Below are positions 23,596 through 32,233 of a stretch of 39,317 nt of DNA, in pieces. Position numbers and translations under genes: made by a program. Position 1 is the first letter of the stretch, and the number at the start of each line of letters is the position of its first letter. The stretch covers positions 1 through 39,317 of the forward strand of contig JAJYPH010000011.1 of the NCBI GenBank assembly GCA_021795575.1. The letters are read 5' to 3'. Under the pieces are notes generated by a model. That model did not search any database, had not been told where the DNA came from, and saw nothing but the letters and a program-made list of their open reading frames with translations. This DNA is from Bacillota bacterium (GTDB lineage Bacteria; Bacillota; Sulfobacillia; Sulfobacillales; JAIMBI01).

Positions 23596-24471
23596 TTATG
23601 CCCCGTCCGCGCCCCACAGCAGCGCGGCGGCGTTGTCCACCAGCACACGGCGGCGGACCGCCAGGGGCAGGTCGAGGACGTCAAAGTCATTGAGCTGGCG
23701 GCCCAGGTCAAACATGGGGAAGTCCGTGCCAAACAGAAACTGCTGGGAGAGGCGCCCGCGCAGTTCGCGCAGCACCTCGTCGGGCAGGTACTTGTACCGC
23801 CACCCCGAGATGTCGATATACACGTTGGTTTTGTGCAGAGCCATGGCCAGCGCTTCCAGGTGCCACGGCCAGCCGACATGGGCCAGGATGAAGCACAGGG
23901 CCGGGAAGCGCGCGGCCCAGCCATCCAGGCGCATGGGCCGCGCCGCGTCCAACGGCAGTCCCTGGCCGCCGGGCGTCCCGGCACCCACGCCGCTGGTGCC
24001 GGTGTGCACCACGATGGGGAAGCCCAGTTCCGCGGCCGTGCCAAAAAAAGGCTCCCACCGCTCCTCGTCGGGAAGAAAGCCCTGCATCGTGGGGTGGAGC
24101 TTCAGGCCCTTGAGGCCCAGCCGCGCCATCCCACGGAGCCGCGCCACGGCATCCGGCCGCGCCGGGTCGACACTCCCGAATCCCGTGAACACGTCGGGAT
24201 GCTGCGACGCAATCTCCGCCACCCGCTCGTTGGTCAGCGGGGGGCGGCCCGTGAAGCGCTCGGCATCCCAGGCTAGCAGCAGCCCGTGCACGCGGGCCGC
24301 CCGGTACGTGTCCACCATGGCGTCCAATGGACCGGCCGACATGGTGGTGCGAAAGTAGCGTTCCACTGAGGCCTGGTAAGGTCCCATGGAATCGGTCAGC
24401 CACTCGGGGGTGGCGAGGTGCACATGCGCGTCAATCGCGCGGGTGTTTTCCAGATCAATCGGGGGGTTCAC
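23596..24471 (-). CDS. Amidohydrolase 2 family metal-dependent hydrolase
   Basis: A 291-aa TIM-barrel protein of the amidohydrolase_2/ACMSD superfamily (PF04909). AIDAHVHLATPEW gives the first HxH metal pair; GLKGLKLHPTMQGF, PIVVHTGTSG and ILAHVGWPWH give later ligands; LFGTDFPMFD gives the last Asp. Members hydrolyse or decarboxylate small aromatic or carboxylic substrates; the substrate here is unknown. The start is GTG 24471 because ATGGAGGAGG lies just upstream as a ribosome-binding site; the in-frame ATG at 24486 is part of that site. It lies 63 bp downstream of the aldehyde dehydrogenase gene in the same direction, so the two likely act in one catabolic route. Confidence 0.82.
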   Translation of the reverse strand: MNPPIDLENTRAIDAHVHLATPEWLTDSMGPYQASVERYFRTTMSAGPLDAMVDTYRAARVHGLLLAWDAERFTGRPPLTNERVAEIASQHPDVFTGFGSVDPARPDAVARLRGMARLGLKGLKLHPTMQGFLPDEERWEPFFGTAAELGFPIVVHTGTSGVGAGTPGGQGLPLDAARPMRLDGWAARFPALCFILAHVGWPWHLEALAMALHKTNVYIDISGWRYKYLPDEVLRELRGRLSQQFLFGTDFPMFDLGRQLNDFDVLDLPLAVRRRVLVDNAAALLWGADGA

Positions 24472-24534
24472 GGTCGCCTCCTCCATTATCCTCACGGGTA
24501 GCCCCGGTCGCGAATCGTGTGGGATCGCCATCGC

Positions 24535-25995
24535 CTACGCGGGCGCTTCCAGGTTGAACACCGCCATGCGCAGGTCGGTCATCTCCTCCACGGCAAAGCG
24601 TGGACCTTCGCGGCCCTGGCCGCTCAGCCCCACACCGCCGTACGGCATGAGGTCCGCCCGATAGCTGGAGGTGTCGTTGATGATGACGCCTCCCACCCGA
24701 AGGTGCTGCACGGCGTACCAGGCCCGATTCACGTCGCGGGTGAACACGCCCGCCTGCAGGCCGTACTCGGACTGGTTGATCAAATCCACCGCGTCTTCAA
24801 AGCGGTCGTAGGGCACCAGCACGGCCACCGGGCCAAACACTTCGTCGCACACCACGCGCATGGCGGGCGTGACGCGGGTCAGGAGGGTGGGGGCCATCAG
24901 CGCCCCGGTGCGGCCGCCGCCCAAAACCACCTCGGCACCCGCCTGAACCGCCTCGCCGACCCACGCCTCGACGCGTTCGGCCTCCGCCGTGCTGATGAGC
25001 GGCCCCACATCCGTCGTGGGGTCCAGGGGATTGCCCACCACCAAGCGTTCGGTCGCGGACGTGATGAGCTCCAAAAAGGCATCAAAGACCGAGGCCTGCA
25101 CGTAGATGCGCTGCACCGAGATGCACGACTGGCCCGCCTGGGAAAATGCGCGGCGCGCCAGGAGGCTCGCGGCCGTGGCGAGGTCGGCGTCGCTGTGCAC
25201 GATGTTGCCCGAGTTGTTTCCCAGCTCGAGCGTCACGCGGGCGCGTCCGGCCGCCGCCTTGATGCCGAACCCCACCGGCGGGCTGCCGGTAAACGTAATG
25301 AAGTTGACGCCGGCATGGCGCACCAGCGCGTCTCCCACCTCGGCCCCCGACCCCACCACCAGGTTTAACAAGCCGGCCGGCAGGCCGGACGCGGCCAACA
25401 GCTCCACCAGCCGCACGGCCGACAGCGGGGTGGACGTGGCCGGCTTGAGCACCACCGCGTTGCCGGCCGCAATCGCCGGGGCCACCTTGTGGCACACCAG
25501 GTTCAGCGGAAAGTTAAACGGCGTGATGGCCGCCACGACGCCGACCGGCACCCGGACGTAGAGACCCACCCGCTGCTCCCCGCCCGGGGAGGCGTCGAGG
25601 GGGATCGTCTCGCCGTGAATCGACAGCGCCGCGCGAGCGGACAGCGCCATGGTTTCGACAGCGCGGTCCACCTCGGCCCGAGCGTCCTTCCAGGGCTTGC
25701 CGCCCTCCTGAACAATGACACGGGCCCAGTCGTCGGCTTGGTCCCTGAGGCTCAAGGCGGCCGCCTCCAGGACGGCGGCCCGCTGCCGGGGCGGGATGGG
25801 GTGGGCCGCGGCCGCCTGGGCCGCGGCGACCGCGCGCCCCACATCCTCCCCGTGCGCTCCCACCAGGGTGGCCAAGGTAGCCCCCGTGAATTTGTCCACC
25901 ACAGTGAGCGGCCGGCCGCCCCTCTCCCACTGCCCATTGATGTAGAGTCCCCGCGGCTCCTGCAAATCGGGCATCTCCTTTCGCCACGCCGCCAT
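24535..25995 (-). CDS. NAD(P)-dependent aldehyde dehydrogenase
   Basis: A protein of 486 aa, normal for the family. ITPFNFPLNLVCHKVAPAIA is the cofactor entrance, VVLKPATSTPLSA carries the NAD-binding Lys, ITFTGSPPVG is the Rossmann loop, and SQAGQSCISVQRIYV contains the catalytic Cys. The Glu-loop reads VTLELGNNSGNIV where most relatives have ELGGNN. The closest style is the vanillin/lactaldehyde/phosphonoacetaldehyde-type group, but the substrate is open. ATG 25995 agrees with an extended -10 that ends eight bases before it. AAAGGAG at codons 5-7 could instead serve a TTG at 25965. Confidence 0.88.
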   Translation of the reverse strand: MAAWRKEMPDLQEPRGLYINGQWERGGRPLTVVDKFTGATLATLVGAHGEDVGRAVAAAQAAAAHPIPPRQRAAVLEAAALSLRDQADDWARVIVQEGGKPWKDARAEVDRAVETMALSARAALSIHGETIPLDASPGGEQRVGLYVRVPVGVVAAITPFNFPLNLVCHKVAPAIAAGNAVVLKPATSTPLSAVRLVELLAASGLPAGLLNLVVGSGAEVGDALVRHAGVNFITFTGSPPVGFGIKAAAGRARVTLELGNNSGNIVHSDADLATAASLLARRAFSQAGQSCISVQRIYVQASVFDAFLELITSATERLVVGNPLDPTTDVGPLISTAEAERVEAWVGEAVQAGAEVVLGGGRTGALMAPTLLTRVTPAMRVVCDEVFGPVAVLVPYDRFEDAVDLINQSEYGLQAGVFTRDVNRAWYAVQHLRVGGVIINDTSSYRADLMPYGGVGLSGQGREGPRFAVEEMTDLRMAVFNLEAPA

Positions 25996-26003
25996 GTGCC
26001 GTC

Positions 26004-26012
26004 ATTGTACCA
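26004..26012 (-). promoter_or_regulatory. Extended -10 promoter TGGTACAAT
   Basis: On the minus strand TGG precedes TACAAT (26004-26009), only one base off TATAAT, with no -35. The -10 ends eight bases before ATG 25995, so the transcript would start one or two bases from the start codon, a nearly leaderless arrangement. Confidence 0.58.
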
Positions 26013-26931
26013 GCGTCGGTGCAAGCGGGGGCGAGTCCATCGTCCGGGGGGAGGGCAACCGCTTGGGGTGGCGCGAGGTGGGTGCGCCGTGCGTGGCGCG
26101 CGGCGGAGGCGGTCGTCTGCGGGGGGCATGACGGCACGACCGGGCGCGTCCGCCGCAGCGTGTTGCCGACGGCTCGGGGCCCAGCCCGGCATAACGCTTC
26201 GTGCGACCCGCCTCGATCCCCCGGCCGTCTTGGGGTCATGCCGGGCCGCCTGGGGGACCGGTGGCCGGCGCGAGCCCAACCGGCTGGTGTGAGTGGACGG
26301 CGAGACGCCGGACGACGGGGTGTCTGGGGTCGTGCGCATCATGGCGGTGATGAACACCGCCCCGCACCGACACCCGGGACGTGCCCGGGAGCGAGGAACT
26401 GGTCCGGTCGCACGAGCGGCACACGGCGGCGACGGGCTTCGCGCGCTGCGCGGTCTACATCCAGGACGGGCCGAGTGGCTGGTGGGCACGCATGAGGCCT
26501 GACCGAGGGCGTGGCGGTCCCAAACACGGTGGTGGACCGTGACCACCGGGGAGGGATGGCCAAGGCGCTGAAGGCAGCCATGATTCTGCGGGGGCGCCGG
26601 GAGCTCGGAGGTCGGCCGCATGATGACGATGAGCCCACGGGCGCGCCGGCAGGCTGCTCATCGACGACCAGTTGGGGTTCACCCCGACGGAGGGCACGGT
26701 GATGGGGCAGGTGCGTATACACGATGGGCTGGACCTCGTCTGAATCGCTCCGGTCCGCCGCCTCGCGCCAGCACCCCGCGTGGCCCCTTGACGGTGTCCG
26801 TATCCGCGTCCGGCCCGGAGTGCGGTACCATGAGGGGCGGCGGTGGCCGCCAGGATCGGCAGCGCTCGGGGGAGCATCCCCATGAGGAAGCCGCGCTACA
26901 GGTGAACACGTTAAGAAGAGGGGGCCGCACC
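26013..26931. other. Gene-poor stretch with possible decayed coding fragments
   Basis: No intact gene fits this stretch of about 0.9 kb; the open frames are short, shadow-like and lack ribosome-binding sites. Between about 26350 and 26743, however, protein-like pieces appear in successive plus-strand frames. One is SEELVRSHERHTAATGFARC with AVYIQDGPSG after it (frame of 26393). A second is EGVAVPNTVVDRDHRGGMAK with ALKAAMILRG after it (frame of 26505). A third is GRLLIDDQLGFTPTEG with TVMGQVRIHDGLDLV and a stop at 26741-26743. They could be remnants of one frameshifted gene upstream of the molybdoenzyme. I cannot name a family, and GC-rich sequence makes such pieces less reliable. Confidence 0.35.
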
Positions 26932-29202
26932 ATGGCCAGCACGCGGACGAGCGACAGCACGAGCGGAGACCGAACCGATTCGCCCTACACGTACATAGGA
27001 AAATCACGGCGCCGGGAAGACGGGCCCGCCAAGCTGGTGGGCGCAGGTGGCTACGTGGCCGATCTGGACCCGGCGGGCAGCTGGTATGCCCACCTGGTCC
27101 TGAGTCCGCATCCGCACGCGCGCATTCGGGGCATTGACACGCGGGAGGCGGCCGAGGTGCCCGGCGTGAAGGCGGTGTACCTGGGTGACGCCCTGCCCGA
27201 GGCTGACCTGTTGGCCCAGAGCGAGGTGTTTTACGCCGGTGAGCCGGTGGCCGTGGTGGTGGCCGACGACCCGGTGGTGGCCGAGGACGCCGCGGAGCTG
27301 GTCCAGGTGGATTACGAGGTGCTCCCGGCGGTGGTGGACCCCACCGCCGCCATGCGGCCCGACGCACCGCTGGTGCGCCAGCTGGAGGATACGGCCGGCC
27401 GGGCCGATGCCGGCGCCCATGGAGACACGGCCGGGGGTGGGGGCCGGACCGAGCAGCGGCCGAACAACGTCTCGGCCGTCATTCGGTACCACCGCGGCGA
27501 TGCGGAGGGCGCGCGCGAGCGGGCGGACGTCGTCGTGACCCGCCGCTATCATCTGCCACCGCTGTACCAGGGGTTTCTGGAAACCCATGGATCCAGCGCG
27601 CATGCGGCGCGCACAGGGGAAACGACCATTTGGACCACCACCCAAGGCCAGTTCATGGTCCGCAACTCGGTGAAACGGCTCTTAAAGTTGCCCGACTACC
27701 GCGTGCGGGTCGTGGGCGCCACCGTCGGCGGCGGTTTTGGGGGCAAGGGCGTGCTCCTGGAGCCGCTGGTGGCCGCCCTGTCGCAGCGGCTCGGCCGCCC
27801 GGTGGCCATGCTGCTGGACCGCCAGCAGGACATTCTGGTCAACAACCCTGGGCCCGCCGCGGACATTGAGGTGACGCTGGCCGCGGGCCAGGATGGTACC
27901 CTGTCGTCGATTGAGGCCCGTCTGGTCTTTGACAACGGGGCGGAGCGCGGCGGATCGGCGGGCATTGCCTGCATGATGCTGGCGGGCACGTACCGGAGTC
28001 CCCACCTCGATGTGGTGGGTTACGACGTCATGACGCACAAGGTGCCGGTGGGGGCCTATCGGGCGCCGGGCGCCCCGCAGGCGTACTTTGCCCTGGAGTC
28101 CGCGATGGACGAGCTGGCTCGCGCGCTCAAGATGGATCCCATTGCCCTGCGGCTCAAAAACGCGGTCGCAGAGGGTGACGAGCGGCCGGACGGCCGCACC
28201 TGGCCGCGGATTGGTCTGCGCGAGTGTCTCGCAGCGGCCCAGGACCACCCCTTCTTCCGAGAGCCGCTCGGCCCCCACGAAGGCATTGGCGTGGCGGCCG
28301 GCGGATGGGGCGGCGGCCTGGAGCCGGCCGCGGCCGCCTGCCAGGTGACCTCCGAAGGCCGCCTCGTGGTCCAGGTGGGCTCGATAGACATCACGGGCAC
28401 CAACACGACGTTTGCCCTGATTGCGGCGGAGGAGCTGGGGCTCTCGCCGGACGAGGTGCACGTGGCGTTCACCGACACGGCCCACGCTCCCTACGCGGGG
28501 ATGGCCGGCGGCAGCAAAACGACCTACACGGTGGGACTCGCGGTGGCCGAAGCGGCTAAAGCCGTGCGCCGCCAGGTGTTGGAGATTGCCGCCCACCGCC
28601 TGGAGGCGGCGGTCGAGGACCTCGACCTGCGCGAGGGCACGGTGCAGGTCAGGGGCGTACCCGGCCGGACCGTGACCCTAGCCGAGATAGCGCGTGATAC
28701 CGCGCGTTTCGGGGGCCGCACCGCGCCCCTCATCGCGGAGGGACGGAGCGCCATCACGAAAAGCGCCCCGGGATTTGCCGTGCACGCGGCCCGCGTGGCG
28801 GTGGATCCGGACACCGGAGAAGTGCGGCTCACGGGCTACCTCGCGATTCAGGATGTGGGACGCGCCCTGAATCCGAAGGAAGTGGAAGGGCAGATTCTGG
28901 GGGGAGTGGCCCAGGGCATTGGGCGGGCCCTGTACGAGGATCTGGCCTACGACGACGGCGGACAGCCCGTGTCCACCAGCTTTCTGGACTATCAGATGCC
29001 GACCTTTCACGACGTCCCGCGGGTGGACGTGGTGCTGGTCGAGGTGCCGGCGGAAGCGGGACCGTACGGCGCCAAGGGCGTCGGTGAGCCGCCCGCGATT
29101 CCCGGGGCCGCCGCGATTGCGAATGCGGTGGCGGCGGCGACCGGCCGCCGGGTGGCCACGCTGCCCATCACGCCGGAGCGCGTGCTGGCAGCCGACCGCT
29201 GA
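26932..29202 (+). CDS. Xanthine dehydrogenase/aldehyde oxidase family molybdopterin-binding large subunit
   Basis: A protein of 756 aa, typical for stand-alone CoxL/XdhA-type subunits. The order is an N-terminal hammerhead domain (IGKSRRREDGPAKLVGAGGY, VYLGDALPE, GEPVAVVVADD) followed by the molybdopterin domains. Molybdenum-cofactor motifs are VGGGFGGKG, VPVGAYRAPGAPQ, GSIDITGTNT, IQDVGRALNPKEVEGQ and GAKGVGEPP with the catalytic Glu. The CO-dehydrogenase signature AYRCSFR is replaced by AYRAPGA, so it is not a form I CO dehydrogenase. The usual FAD and 2Fe-2S subunits are not adjacent. ATG 26932 follows AAGAGGGGG; the frame is open further upstream without coding character. A strong hairpin follows the stop. 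Confidence 0.87.
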   Translation: MASTRTSDSTSGDRTDSPYTYIGKSRRREDGPAKLVGAGGYVADLDPAGSWYAHLVLSPHPHARIRGIDTREAAEVPGVKAVYLGDALPEADLLAQSEVFYAGEPVAVVVADDPVVAEDAAELVQVDYEVLPAVVDPTAAMRPDAPLVRQLEDTAGRADAGAHGDTAGGGGRTEQRPNNVSAVIRYHRGDAEGARERADVVVTRRYHLPPLYQGFLETHGSSAHAARTGETTIWTTTQGQFMVRNSVKRLLKLPDYRVRVVGATVGGGFGGKGVLLEPLVAALSQRLGRPVAMLLDRQQDILVNNPGPAADIEVTLAAGQDGTLSSIEARLVFDNGAERGGSAGIACMMLAGTYRSPHLDVVGYDVMTHKVPVGAYRAPGAPQAYFALESAMDELARALKMDPIALRLKNAVAEGDERPDGRTWPRIGLRECLAAAQDHPFFREPLGPHEGIGVAAGGWGGGLEPAAAACQVTSEGRLVVQVGSIDITGTNTTFALIAAEELGLSPDEVHVAFTDTAHAPYAGMAGGSKTTYTVGLAVAEAAKAVRRQVLEIAAHRLEAAVEDLDLREGTVQVRGVPGRTVTLAEIARDTARFGGRTAPLIAEGRSAITKSAPGFAVHAARVAVDPDTGEVRLTGYLAIQDVGRALNPKEVEGQILGGVAQGIGRALYEDLAYDDGGQPVSTSFLDYQMPTFHDVPRVDVVLVEVPAEAGPYGAKGVGEPPAIPGAAAIANAVAAATGRRVATLPITPERVLAADR

Positions 29203-29212
29203 CGGGCTGCGG

Positions 29213-29253
29213 ACGGCAACACCCCCCGGGCTCTCCACGGGGGGTGTTGCCGT
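29213..29253. terminator. Strong hairpin between convergent genes, no U-tract
   Basis: A perfect 16-bp stem (29213-29228 with 29238-29253) around a 9-nt loop follows the molybdoenzyme stop and precedes the convergent small membrane protein end at 29283. The plus strand continues GTAAAAAGGG, so there is no U-run after the stem on either side. Its position and strength make a bidirectional terminator likely all the same. Confidence 0.72.
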
Positions 29254-29282
29254 GTAAAAAGGGACACTGCGCCGACCAGGGA

Positions 29283-29480
29283 TCAGTCGCGCACCACCCA
29301 AGCGACGAGCGCCGCCAGGCTCAGCATGGCGCCCGCCAGCACCGGCACCAGCACCGGCGCCGTCCAGGGATTGCCGGTGGCGGGCCCCCAGCCACCGATC
29401 AGGGGCGACACGCTGACGGCCATGCCACCCAGCACCCCGACCAGCGGCAGGCCCTGCGCCAGCGCGGCGGCCCCTTTCAC
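29283..29480 (-). CDS. Small membrane protein, 65 aa
   Basis: No family recognised. Starting at GTG 29480 the protein reads MKGAAALAQGLPLVGVLGGM, then has a short loop and a second hydrophobic segment VLVPVLAGAMLSLAALVAWV, giving two helices with both ends short. The GTG overlaps the stop of the preceding 111-aa gene (GTGA), the main support for the start. Together they look like a two-gene unit of tiny membrane proteins. It ends just before the hairpin at 29213-29253. Confidence 0.5.
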   Translation of the reverse strand: MKGAAALAQGLPLVGVLGGMAVSVSPLIGGWGPATGNPWTAPVLVPVLAGAMLSLAALVAWVVRD

Positions 29481-29812
29481 TGGTGCCCCGGGCGCGGCCC
29501 GACCTCGTCGAGAGTCATCCGGGCCAGCTGCTCCAGCTGCGGGGACGGCGTGGCCGTCCGCGGGGGCTTCGCGCGATTGGCGTGCAACCGGCGGCGCCCG
29601 GTGACGGCGGGATGGACGGCCGTGACCGCGGTTGCTCCGGTGGCTAGGGCCCACAGCGCCGTGACCGCTCCCATCCACTCACAGGCGGTCGTCGCGGGGG
29701 TCCAGCCGGCCCCGGGCGGTTGAAAGCGCAGGAGAAAGGGGGCGGCCATCAGCGCCAGGGCGGCCCAGGCGCCGAGGACCGCGCCCACCAGGCGGCCGAC
29801 GCGCCCCCTCAT
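29477..29812 (-). CDS. Small membrane protein, 111 aa
   Basis: No family recognised. An Arg-rich N-terminus (MRGRVGRLVG) is followed by two hydrophobic segments, AVLGAWAALALMAAPFLL and MGAVTALWALATGATAVTAV, and then a basic cytosolic tail of about 45 residues. No good Shine-Dalgarno precedes ATG 29812, so the start is uncertain. It is transcribed in the same direction as the efflux gene 74 bp upstream and could be part of that transcript, and it is coupled to the 65-aa gene after it. Confidence 0.5.
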   Translation of the reverse strand: MRGRVGRLVGAVLGAWAALALMAAPFLLRFQPPGAGWTPATTACEWMGAVTALWALATGATAVTAVHPAVTGRRRLHANRAKPPRTATPSPQLEQLARMTLDEVGPRPGHQ

Positions 29813-29885
29813 CGTGATGGCCTGTCGTGGTGCTCTCGCATCAGACGATCAGAGCTCCTCTCTCTTGGGTCGAGGTCGGCCGCCT

Positions 29886-31706
29886 TCAGTCGGTCGGTTC
29901 GGTTCCCGTGTCCTCGCGTTCCGGGCCGGATTCCGCAACCGTGCGCTCGGCGGCGACGGCCGACACGCCGAGGCCGTGGGCCGGCGCGTCGGCCGCGTCA
30001 TCGTAAATATACTGCTTGCCGCGCAGGACCGAGGCCACCGCGGCCACGAAGCTCATGGCGGCGGCAAACAGAAAGACGACGCGCAGAGAGGCCATGAAGG
30101 CGCCCGAAATCAGTGTGGGGAAGAAGTGCACCGACAGCAGGGTCGCGCGCGCCGCAGCGGGAATCGACGCCAGCACCGTGTGCGGCACCAGCTTGGCCAG
30201 GGGGTTGAACCCCAGGAGTGCCGAAAACAGGACGGCCATAGGCGGCAGGTGCGAGAGCTTGCTGGCGAACGCAGCCGGCAGGCCGGCATGCGCCAGGCCG
30301 GTGGCGAGCGCCGTCGGTAGGTGGCTCGCCATATTGGTGATCACGATGGTGAAAAAGACGCCCATCGACAGCATCATGCCGGCGTTCATGAAGGTGGCGC
30401 GCATGCCGGACGCCACGCCCCGATACCGGGCGGGCACCGAACTCATGATCGACGAGGTGTTGGGGGAAGAAAAGAGGCCCATGCCGATGCCGATCATGAA
30501 GATGTAAAACGCAAACACCCAGTAGCTGAAGTCGGCGTGCAGCGTGTTGAGCGCAAAGAACCCGGCGGCACTGACCAGCATTCCGATGGTGGCAAACCAG
30601 CGGGACCCATAGCGGTCCGACAGCCGTCCCGAAATCGGGCCCGCCAGGAAGAACCCCACCATCTGCGGAATCGTATCCAAGCCGGCGTCGAGCGGGGTGT
30701 TGGCAAACGAGACGCCGTGCAGGGGCAGCCAGATGCCCTGCAGCCAGATGATCATCATGAACTGCAGGCCGCCGCGTGCCACGGCCGCCAACAGGCCGCT
30801 GATGTTGCCGGCGGCAAAGGCGCGATTGCGAAACAGGTTCAGGTGAAACATGGGATCGGGGACGAACGACTCGATGACGATGAACCCTATCAGCAGCGCC
30901 ACCCCGAGTATGAGCGACCAAATCACAAAGGGATTGGACCACCCGGTCACATGCGCGCCGTAAGGCAGGATACTATAGGTGAGCCCGATGAGAACGCCCA
31001 GGAGACCCAAGCCAAAGGTTATGTTGCCCAGCCAGTCAATGCGCTTGGACTCCCGCGTCACGGCTGTTTCGCGGAGCGCGATGTAGGCCCAGATGGTGCC
31101 CGCCAGACCCACCGGCACACTGACCAAAAACACGAGGCGCCAGTCGACCACGGACAGCAGGCCGCCCACCACGAGGCCGATGATGCCCCCGCCGATGGCG
31201 GCAATCTGGTTCAGCCCCAGGGCAAAGCCACGTTCTTCCACGGGAAAGGCATCAGTGAGGATGGCTGCACTGTTGGCGAACAGGAACGCGCCCCCGATGC
31301 CTTGGACGAAGCGAAAAATCGTGAGTTCCCACTCCCCCGCGATCCCAACGCCCGGCGTCAGAAACAGGAGGATGGACCCAAACGTGAAAACCGCGAACCC
31401 CAGGTTGTACAGCTTGACGCGCCCATGAGCGTCCGACAGGCGTCCAAACGACACCAACAGAATCGTCGTGGCGACGTTGAAACCCAGCAAAATCCAGAGC
31501 AGCAGGCTGGTCTGGTTGGACTGAAGCGGGTTGACCTGCAGTCCCCGAAAGATGGCGGGCAGCGAGATGATGAGGATGGTGCCGTTGATGGCGGCCATCA
31601 AGATGCCGAGCGTCGTGTTGGACAACGCGATCCACTTGTAGTCGATGCGGTGGTGCCACGAGCCCTGACCGGTGCCGCGGGACGGAGAGAGCGATTGAGA
31701 GGACAA
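29886..31706 (-). CDS. DHA2-family (EmrB/QacA) MFS drug efflux transporter, 14 helices
   Basis: A 606-aa protein with about 14 membrane helices. WIALSNTTLGILMAAINGTILIISLP is the first helix with the family's DxTIVNVALP-like motif reduced to NGTILIISLPAI. GRLSDAHGRVKLYNLGF is motif A, FRFVQGIGGAFLFANS is motif B, and LNQIAAIGGGIIGLVVGGLL is motif C of drug/proton antiporters. Compared with relatives it has a long loop and helices near residues 490-560 and a polar tail. The start is TTG 31706, with AAAGGAG seven bases upstream. It lies 44 bp after a marR gene in the same direction, the standard arrangement of a repressor and the pump it controls. Confidence 0.88.
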   Translation of the reverse strand: MSSQSLSPSRGTGQGSWHHRIDYKWIALSNTTLGILMAAINGTILIISLPAIFRGLQVNPLQSNQTSLLLWILLGFNVATTILLVSFGRLSDAHGRVKLYNLGFAVFTFGSILLFLTPGVGIAGEWELTIFRFVQGIGGAFLFANSAAILTDAFPVEERGFALGLNQIAAIGGGIIGLVVGGLLSVVDWRLVFLVSVPVGLAGTIWAYIALRETAVTRESKRIDWLGNITFGLGLLGVLIGLTYSILPYGAHVTGWSNPFVIWSLILGVALLIGFIVIESFVPDPMFHLNLFRNRAFAAGNISGLLAAVARGGLQFMMIIWLQGIWLPLHGVSFANTPLDAGLDTIPQMVGFFLAGPISGRLSDRYGSRWFATIGMLVSAAGFFALNTLHADFSYWVFAFYIFMIGIGMGLFSSPNTSSIMSSVPARYRGVASGMRATFMNAGMMLSMGVFFTIVITNMASHLPTALATGLAHAGLPAAFASKLSHLPPMAVLFSALLGFNPLAKLVPHTVLASIPAAARATLLSVHFFPTLISGAFMASLRVVFLFAAAMSFVAAVASVLRGKQYIYDDAADAPAHGLGVSAVAAERTVAESGPEREDTGTEPTD

Positions 31707-31750
31707 AGTCGGACTCCTTTCGTTGATGGGCGGACGGCGATCCGATCCGC

Positions 31751-32218
31751 CTAGAGAACCGCCATGGGGTCAGGATCGGCGAGCCGGCGCACCTGGCCCA
31801 ACAGCGCCAGTAAACCCTCGTGCAGGTGTTGCCGATCCTCCGGTCCCAGTTCCCGGATACCTTGGAACAAGGGGTTGTCGAGACCCAGCGACAGCGCGCC
31901 GAGCGTCTCGTGTCCGCTCGGGGTCAACGACACCACCACCGTGCGGCGGTCCTCCTGCCCCGTGGAGCGAGCCACCAGACCCTGCGACTCCAACCGCCCC
32001 AGCACGCGGGTCAGCGATGCCGCCTGGATGCCCAGGCGGCGCGCCAGCTCACCCGCCGTGACCGACTCGTGCTGCAGCTTTTTGAGGCAGTGCAGCTGCG
32101 TGAGGGTCAGTGAGTGGGCCTGCCACAGCTCGAACAAGAGCGGCTCCGCCTGGATCACGATGGCCAACACCAGCCGCGTCGTCTCCGCCGCCGTGGGCAG
32201 CGATGCCTCGTCCGTCAT
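31751..32218 (-). CDS. MarR family transcriptional regulator
   Basis: A 155-aa winged-helix protein. The DNA-binding part reads LTLTQLHCLKKLQHESVTAGELARRLGIQAASLTRVLGRLESQGLVARSTGQEDRRTVVVSLT in order, with the recognition helix around QAASLTRVLGRLE and the wing at DRRTVVVSLT. N- and C-terminal helices form the dimer interface. ATG 32218 is used because GGAAGGGG lies six bases upstream; earlier in-frame ATGs lie in the promoter region. Most MarR proteins bind a palindrome in their own promoter and release it on binding a phenolic or drug ligand; a matching palindrome is visible at 32234-32257. The efflux gene downstream is the likely target. Confidence 0.87.
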   Translation of the reverse strand: MTDEASLPTAAETTRLVLAIVIQAEPLLFELWQAHSLTLTQLHCLKKLQHESVTAGELARRLGIQAASLTRVLGRLESQGLVARSTGQEDRRTVVVSLTPSGHETLGALSLGLDNPLFQGIRELGPEDRQHLHEGLLALLGQVRRLADPDPMAVL

Positions 32219-32233
32219 GCCGCACCCCTTCCA

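Noticed and set aside
26788-26793. TTGACG as -35 of a promoter for the molybdoenzyme gene
   Set aside because: No matching -10 occurs 16-18 bp downstream; TATCCG is only seven bases away.
26620-26931. Upstream extension of the molybdoenzyme frame
   Set aside because: ATG 26932 has AAGAGGGGG at the right distance and the family N-terminus begins shortly after; the upstream sequence is Arg/Pro/Gly-rich and lies in the relic-like stretch.
30321-31754. 477-codon open frame antisense to the efflux pump
   Set aside because: Gln/His/Arg-rich product with no helices or domains; the opposite strand encodes a normal 14-helix transporter.
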